From Rheinheimera riviphila (lineage in GTDB: Bacteria > Pseudomonadota > Gammaproteobacteria > Enterobacterales > Alteromonadaceae): a stretch of DNA of 56,789 bases. Below are positions 52,268 through 56,789 of this stretch, piece after piece. The notes beneath the pieces are model-generated. The model ran no database searches. It saw only the letters and a program-made list of their open reading frames with translations, and had not been told where the DNA came from. The position numbers and the translations under genes were made by a program. The stretch is from assembly GCF_004005945.1 (NCBI RefSeq), contig NZ_SACS01000003.1, positions 1 to 56,789 on the forward strand. The letters run 5' to 3'. The stretch's first letter is position 1. Each line of letters starts with the position of its first letter.

Positions 52268-52477
52268 GTTGTGTATCCTATTAAGGTTATGATCGGTGCT
52301 AATAAATGGGTTATTAAATTCACTTTGGCTGTTAATCCGCAGACAAAGTAAATTTATTAGCGGCCAATTTCAATCGCTAAATGAGGTTCTATAGCAATTT
52401 AGCCGTCTATAGCTGAATTATTAGCCAAAATAGCGCTCAGTAGCGGCTGCCTTTACGACTTTGCAGCAGCTTTGCAG
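52268..52477. other. AT-rich leader of the DAHP synthase gene
   Basis: No gene found. Several TAGC-containing words, including TTAGCCAAAATAGCG at 52431, an imperfect copy of the SatD operator. No TrpR or TyrR box of the usual form was seen. Confidence 0.45.
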
Positions 52478-52951
52478 CTACTTTTTCCCAAGCTGTGCTT
52501 GCTGTTGTAGCGACACCAGTAACTGCTCGCAGCTGGTTTGGATCATCTGCAGCACCAGTTCAAAGCCCCGGATCCCACCGTAATATGGGTCCGGCACTTC
52601 CTGTTGCCTGGCAAAATCCGGGTGATAACTCATCAGCAATTTCAGTTTATGCTGCTGCTCGGGTGGACAACGACGTTTTAGCGCCGCCAGATTTTCCAGA
52701 TCCATCGCCAGAATTAAATCGTAATAAGCAAAGTCAGCGCTTTGCACCGGTCTGGACTGAATGCCTTTAAAGTTATAGTCGCTGGCGGCATTGATACTTC
52801 TCGGATCCGGCGCCGCCCCTTTGTGACTGGCGCTGGTACCGGCCGACTCGACTTCGCAGCGGAAGTTTTCGGCAGCGGCCAATTGACGAAAAACCGCATG
52901 GGCAGTTGGTGAGCGGCAAATATTGCCAAGGCAAACAAAGAGTAATTTCAT
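52478..52951 (-). CDS. Low-molecular-weight protein-tyrosine phosphatase
   Basis: A 157-residue cytoplasmic phosphatase. The P-loop CLGNICRS (Cys7, Arg13) is at the N-terminus and the catalytic Asp is in PDPYYGG near residue 125. The start at 52951 gives MKLLFVCLGNICRS, the usual N-terminus; the longer frame adds 24 residues with no similarity. It may act on tyrosine kinases of exopolysaccharide synthesis, but no such genes are near. It is divergent from moxR. Confidence 0.92.
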   Translation of the reverse strand: MKLLFVCLGNICRSPTAHAVFRQLAAAENFRCEVESAGTSASHKGAAPDPRSINAASDYNFKGIQSRPVQSADFAYYDLILAMDLENLAALKRRCPPEQQHKLKLLMSYHPDFARQQEVPDPYYGGIRGFELVLQMIQTSCEQLLVSLQQQAQLGKK

Positions 52952-53100
52952 CGACGGCGATCCCTCATGACAGAGCGGCCAGTATACGAACTTTAGACTC
53001 TGTTGCCAAAAATTAACCAGCAAATTTAGCCGCAGTCGCAGCTGTTTTTGCTAAGCTGGCAGATAACAGCGTTTTCGCCAGCCACTTAGACAGGTGTTCA

Positions 53101-54009
53101 GTGCATACAGAAATTCAGCTCGTCGAACAACAACTTAACCGGATTATCTTAGGTAAACCGCAGCAAATCCGACTGGCGCTCACTTGCTTGCTGGCTGAAG
53201 GGCATTTGCTGCTGGAAGATTTACCTGGCATGGGTAAAACCACCCTCGCCCATGCGCTGGCCGAAAGTCTTGGTTTAAGTTACCGCCGGGTGCAGTTTAC
53301 CAGCGATTTATTGCCGGCCGATTTAACCGGTTTCAGCATTTTTGATGCCCGCTCACAGCAATTTAGTTTCCAGCCCGGCCCGGTTTTCAGCCAGGTGCTG
53401 CTGGCCGATGAAATTAACCGCGCCAGTCCAAAAACCCAAAGTGCGTTGTTAGAAGCGATGGAAGAACATCAGGTATCGGTAGATGGGGAAACCAGGCCGT
53501 TACCAGCACCATTTTTTGTCATCGCCACGCAAAACCCGTTGTTTCACAGTGGCACCAATGCGTTACCGGAATCACAACTCGACCGGTTTCTGATCCGACT
53601 GAGTCTGGGGTTCCCCGACCGCGACGCCGAATTACAGCTACTGCAACAAGACTGCAGCGCCAGCCAACATAAAATAGTGCCGGCGTTACTCAGTACCGAG
53701 CGCTTAATTGCTTTGCAGCAACAAATTCCCAAGCAGCAAATCAGCAATGAGGTGCTGGGGTATGTGCTGGATTTAATCGGCCACAGCCGCAAACGTAGTG
53801 ACATGTTGCCGCTTTCGCCACGCGCCGCCAAAGGCCTGGTACGCGCCGCCAAAGCTTATGCATTTTTACAGCAACGTAGTTTTGTCACTGCTGACGATAT
53901 TCAGGCGGTTTTTCCGGCCGTGGCCGAACATCGGTTACAACCAAGGCAGCAACAACAATTTGCCGGCCTTGCCCAGCAACTGTTGCTGGAAACGCCATGT
54001 TTGGTTTGA
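53101..54009 (+). CDS. MoxR-family AAA+ ATPase
   Basis: A 302-residue cytoplasmic ATPase of the MoxR family, thought to help assemble or activate protein complexes. Walker A is LPGMGKTTLA (Lys46), Walker B VLLADEINRASPK, sensor motif ATQNPLFHSGT. The start is GTG with AGG eight bases upstream. The gene overlaps the DUF58 gene by 13 bases, forming a MoxR/DUF58/transglutaminase operon as in many gammaproteobacteria. Confidence 0.93.
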   Translation: MHTEIQLVEQQLNRIILGKPQQIRLALTCLLAEGHLLLEDLPGMGKTTLAHALAESLGLSYRRVQFTSDLLPADLTGFSIFDARSQQFSFQPGPVFSQVLLADEINRASPKTQSALLEAMEEHQVSVDGETRPLPAPFFVIATQNPLFHSGTNALPESQLDRFLIRLSLGFPDRDAELQLLQQDCSASQHKIVPALLSTERLIALQQQIPKQQISNEVLGYVLDLIGHSRKRSDMLPLSPRAAKGLVRAAKAYAFLQQRSFVTADDIQAVFPAVAEHRLQPRQQQQFAGLAQQLLLETPCLV

Positions 54010-54923
54010 CCTTACAACAACCAAAACGCTGGTTTAAACAACGTATGTGGCAGTGGCTGGCAAAACGTCAGCCCGCTGCGACGACGCTGAAACTACAGCA
54101 ACGGTTTTTGTTTGTGTTTCCAACCAGCTATGGGTTTTCCCTGCTTGGGTTAGTTTTATTGTTGTATCTGCTTGGTACTAACTACCAAAACAATCTGATT
54201 TTGCTGCAAAGTTACTTTTTAGTCGGCTTGCTGCTTCTAAGTATCATACTGAGTTTTCGTAACCTCAGTGGCTTGACCCTAAGTGTAACCGCTGCCCCAG
54301 CCGTGTTTCAGGGCGAGGACATCAGCATCACGCTGCAGCTATCACAGCCACAACAACGGCAGCAAATTTTGTTTCAGCTGGGTGATTTCTCACTGCTTTG
54401 CCCACAATTACCCGGCACTGTATTGCTCAAACTGCCCGCCACCAGCCGTGGCTATTATCAGCTGCCAAGAATTGCCGTCAGTACCGTCCATCCATTTGGA
54501 CTGGTGCGCTGCTGGTGTTATCCGTTATTACAGCAACATTATTGGGTGTATCCGAAACCGCAACATCAGGACAACTATCTGCCACCTGATGCCGATGCCG
54601 GCGAATTGCAATGGTCGCATTTAAGCCCCTATCAGGCGGGCGATCCACTACAGCGCATCGACTGGAAGCGGCTGGCCCGCCAGCCACAGCAGCCGGTGGT
54701 CAAAGTGTTCAGCAATGTGTTGCCGGAGCAACAACGCGTGCTGATCTTGCCGCCGCTGACCGGCGTCGCTTTGGAAATAGCGCTGTCGGATCTGTGTGCG
54801 CAAATTATTGAACTCAGTCAGGCTCGACAACCTTATGCCTTGCAGTTACCCAAGCAACTGATTGAATTTGGGACTGGACCTGATCATCGTCGTCGTTGCC
54901 TGGAGGCGCTCACTTTATGCTGA
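53997..54923 (+). CDS. DUF58 domain protein
   Basis: A 308-residue protein with two membrane helices near residues ~38-80, then a domain with VSLPGTVLLKLPATSRGYYQLP-type sheets and the DUF58 core DPLQRIDWKRLARQPQQ, related to von Willebrand A-like domains. MoxR proteins work on such partners. Its start overlaps the moxR stop by 13 bases; its stop overlaps the transglutaminase start as ATGCTGA. Exact role is not known. Confidence 0.88.
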   Translation: MFGLTLQQPKRWFKQRMWQWLAKRQPAATTLKLQQRFLFVFPTSYGFSLLGLVLLLYLLGTNYQNNLILLQSYFLVGLLLLSIILSFRNLSGLTLSVTAAPAVFQGEDISITLQLSQPQQRQQILFQLGDFSLLCPQLPGTVLLKLPATSRGYYQLPRIAVSTVHPFGLVRCWCYPLLQQHYWVYPKPQHQDNYLPPDADAGELQWSHLSPYQAGDPLQRIDWKRLARQPQQPVVKVFSNVLPEQQRVLILPPLTGVALEIALSDLCAQIIELSQARQPYALQLPKQLIEFGTGPDHRRRCLEALTLC

Positions 54924-56789
54924 ACAGTCCTCTACAGCTGCGGTTGTGGCTGGTGCAACTGGCGTTACTGATGCTGTTAGCTGATGCTTTTGTGCTGTGG
55001 AGTCTGGGCATTTATGCCATGTTGTTACTGGCAAAATTGCCACAACTATTCTCGCCGCAGCCGCAATCCTTAAGACCGGTCTGGAGTTTAACGCTGTCGA
55101 ATGTGATGGCGACGCTGATTGTCACTGCGCTGCTGCTGTTTAACCTGAGCGGTGGCTTATTGCACCTGATGATCCATTTTTTATTGCTGGCGGCGATATT
55201 GCGGTTATTGGGGTTTCGAAGCAACGACCTGGCTGACTTTCGCCAACTGAACTGGGTGCATTATTTTCTGATCGCCTGTTGCTTTATCCTGAATCAGTCC
55301 TTGGCGATGGCGTTGTTGAATTTTGCGTTATTGCTGCTGCAGCTGTCCTGCCACTATTTGGGTTTTGCCGCCAGCAACAGCCGCCTGCCGCTCAACCATG
55401 CACTGAAACTATCTTTGTGGTTTGTGCCGCTGTGGCTGGGGTTATTTTTGGTGTTCCCGCGGTTGTCACCGTTGTGGCAACTTCCGATCAGCCAACAAGC
55501 CAGTACCGGGCTCGGTGACGAGCTCAACCCCGGTAGCATCGAGCAACTGGTTGAAAGTGATGAATTGGCATTTCGGGTCGAATTTAATGGCGCCAGGCCG
55601 GGTGCGGCAGAACTGTATTGGCGGGCACGGATTTACGATCAGTTTGACGGCCGCAGTTGGCGGCGATCAGACCGGGCAGAACCCGCCAGTTTTGCTGGCT
55701 TGCGCGCCCCGCCAGCACTAACACTGAGCTACCGGCTGGTGGCGGAACCCCATCAGCAACGGCATTTGTTCAGTTTAGGGATTCCGCTGCAGGTGCCTGG
55801 TGATCTGCGGTTGAATACGCTGGGCTTATTATCAACCCGTCAGCCACTGAGTCAACGCACCAGTTTCAGTCTGACCAGTGCGCTGTTGCCGTTGCCAGCA
55901 GAGCCCGCGCTGGCGCAATACCTGGCGCTGCCGGACGGTAACCCACAAACCAGGGCGCTGGCGGCAAAACTGGCCAATGAAGCACAATCACCGCAGGCGT
56001 TGGTCGCGTTGATTGGTCAGCACTTACAACAAGGTTATCGTTATACGCTGACACCGCCGCTATTGACCGGAGAGCAAATCGATCAGTTTTTATTTGAAAG
56101 TCAGGCTGGTTTTTGTAGCCATTATGCTTCGGCCAGCAGTTTTATCTTGCGCGCAGCTGGCGTCCCCAGCCGGATAGTCGGTGGCTACCTTGGTGGCGAA
56201 TGGCGGGATAACGGCAGTTATTTACAGGTGCGCCAACGTGATGCCCACGCCTGGGTCGAATATTTGCAAGATGGTCAGTGGCGACGTTTTGATCCAACGC
56301 TGATGGTCGAACCTGACCGGCTTCACAGCACTTTGGATCAACTGTTATCCGCGGCGGAGTTGTTAAGATTGCAAGGTAATTGGGCGCAGCGGATGGACTG
56401 GAGCAAACGGCTGCTACAACAACTGGAAGACTTAGATTATTACTGGTCACGTTGGGTATTGGGGTTTGACACCGATCGGCAACAGGATTTATTAACGACG
56501 CTGAAACAGTGGCTACAACAACTCCAGCAGCTAGACTGGCGTTTTTTACTGCAGCTGTTGCTGCTGACGTTGACCTTGCCGTTATTGTGGCTGGCATTTC
56601 ATCGCTGGCAGCAGAAACGCCGGCAACCCATACCGCAGTGGCTACAACAGCAATTACAGCCGTTTGCCCGTAAAGCACCAGAGCTGACCATGCAGCAGTT
56701 TTTCCGGCAGTTAGCCGAGTTGTTTCCGCAGGCGAAGGCCGAGATTAGCGCGGTGGATGACAGTTATCAGCGGTTGATGTTTGCTGAAG
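54917..56789 (+). CDS. TgpA-like membrane transglutaminase (3' end missing)
   Basis: A partial protein, 624 codons long, still open at the window edge. Several N-terminal membrane helices (residues ~10-190, DUF3488/TgpA_N), then LGDELNPGSIEQL and FDGRSWRR, then a transglutaminase core with Cys400 in AGFCSHYAS, His444 in DAHAWVEY and Asp459 in RRFDPT, which make a complete triad. A further membrane helix follows near residue 550. TgpA in Pseudomonas is a periplasmic-facing transglutaminase essential for growth. The start ATG overlaps the DUF58 stop. It forms an operon with moxR and DUF58. Confidence 0.9.
   Translation, partial: MLNSPLQLRLWLVQLALLMLLADAFVLWSLGIYAMLLLAKLPQLFSPQPQSLRPVWSLTLSNVMATLIVTALLLFNLSGGLLHLMIHFLLLAAILRLLGFRSNDLADFRQLNWVHYFLIACCFILNQSLAMALLNFALLLLQLSCHYLGFAASNSRLPLNHALKLSLWFVPLWLGLFLVFPRLSPLWQLPISQQASTGLGDELNPGSIEQLVESDELAFRVEFNGARPGAAELYWRARIYDQFDGRSWRRSDRAEPASFAGLRAPPALTLSYRLVAEPHQQRHLFSLGIPLQVPGDLRLNTLGLLSTRQPLSQRTSFSLTSALLPLPAEPALAQYLALPDGNPQTRALAAKLANEAQSPQALVALIGQHLQQGYRYTLTPPLLTGEQIDQFLFESQAGFCSHYASASSFILRAAGVPSRIVGGYLGGEWRDNGSYLQVRQRDAHAWVEYLQDGQWRRFDPTLMVEPDRLHSTLDQLLSAAELLRLQGNWAQRMDWSKRLLQQLEDLDYYWSRWVLGFDTDRQQDLLTTLKQWLQQLQQLDWRFLLQLLLLTLTLPLLWLAFHRWQQKRRQPIPQWLQQQLQPFARKAPELTMQQFFRQLAELFPQAKAEISAVDDSYQRLMFAE

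Noticed and set aside
56142..56678. 178-residue minus-strand frame
   Set aside because: Antisense to the transglutaminase gene with its complete catalytic triad; alanine/valine-rich shadow.
1..56789. CRISPR array or phage region
   Set aside because: No regularly spaced repeats with unique spacers, and no integrase, capsid, terminase or cas genes.

Overview
The window is a chromosomal segment of a free-living, aerobic gammaproteobacterium. The ThrRS-IF3-L35-L20 string, EF-P with its arginine rhamnosyltransferase EarP, the yniA/hxpB-like pair, the ribE/mdtK divergence and an acetate-responsive CrbS/CrbR pair beside acs together suggest the Alteromonadales/Chromatiales side of the class, for example a Rheinheimera-like genus. 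That placement is inference from gene content; no phylogeny was run.

Layout. 0.5-11.1 kb is an acetate module: acs, the LuxR-type regulator crbR, a kinase/AI-2E-type membrane protein pair, the symporter-fused hybrid kinase crbS, and a two-subunit acetate-type Na+ symporter. The acs and symporter promoters carry the same GAC-TAAW-GTC palindrome at the same distance from a -10-like box, which looks like the CrbR operator. 11.2-14.5 kb holds efp-earP and three genes of unknown function. 14.6-18.4 kb is an overlapping diguanylate cyclase / TonB receptor / YfiR-like operon, a likely outer-membrane-to-c-di-GMP signalling unit. 18.5-20 kb holds a LysE exporter and a periplasmic binding protein. 20.1-23.5 kb is thrS-infC-rpmI-rplT, with an AUU start for infC and a thrS leader holding two hairpins that imitate tRNA-Thr anticodon arms (GGU and CGU). 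23.6-29.4 kb carries a fructosamine-kinase-like gene, hxpB, a pteridine-reductase-like SDR, ribE, mdtK and a DUF3080 lipoprotein, followed by tRNA-Val(GAC).

From the tRNA to about 48.8 kb the content is more accessory: a membrane-anchored binding-protein/OmpA fusion with a partner protein, a Tat-exported PhoD phosphatase, a TonB receptor with a PdhR-like operator, a binding protein, a MocR-regulated aldolase/DapA-like pair, a DUF2252 protein, an amidohydrolase-RidA fusion, and a SatD/DUF3307 pair behind four near-identical palindromes. Interspersed repeats cluster at 41.9-45.4 kb. 48.9-56.8 kb returns to core-type genes: a thioredoxin-like protein, panE-like reductase, class II DAHP synthase, low-molecular-weight phosphatase, and a MoxR/DUF58/TgpA operon that runs off the right edge.

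The most interesting items are the two-arm tRNA-mimic thrS operator, the shared CrbR-type operator, the four paired SatD operators, the amidohydrolase-RidA fusion, a catalytic Asp-to-Glu change in the fructosamine-kinase-like protein, and a 16-bp near-copy of the tRNA-Val 3' end 8.9 kb downstream of the tRNA gene.
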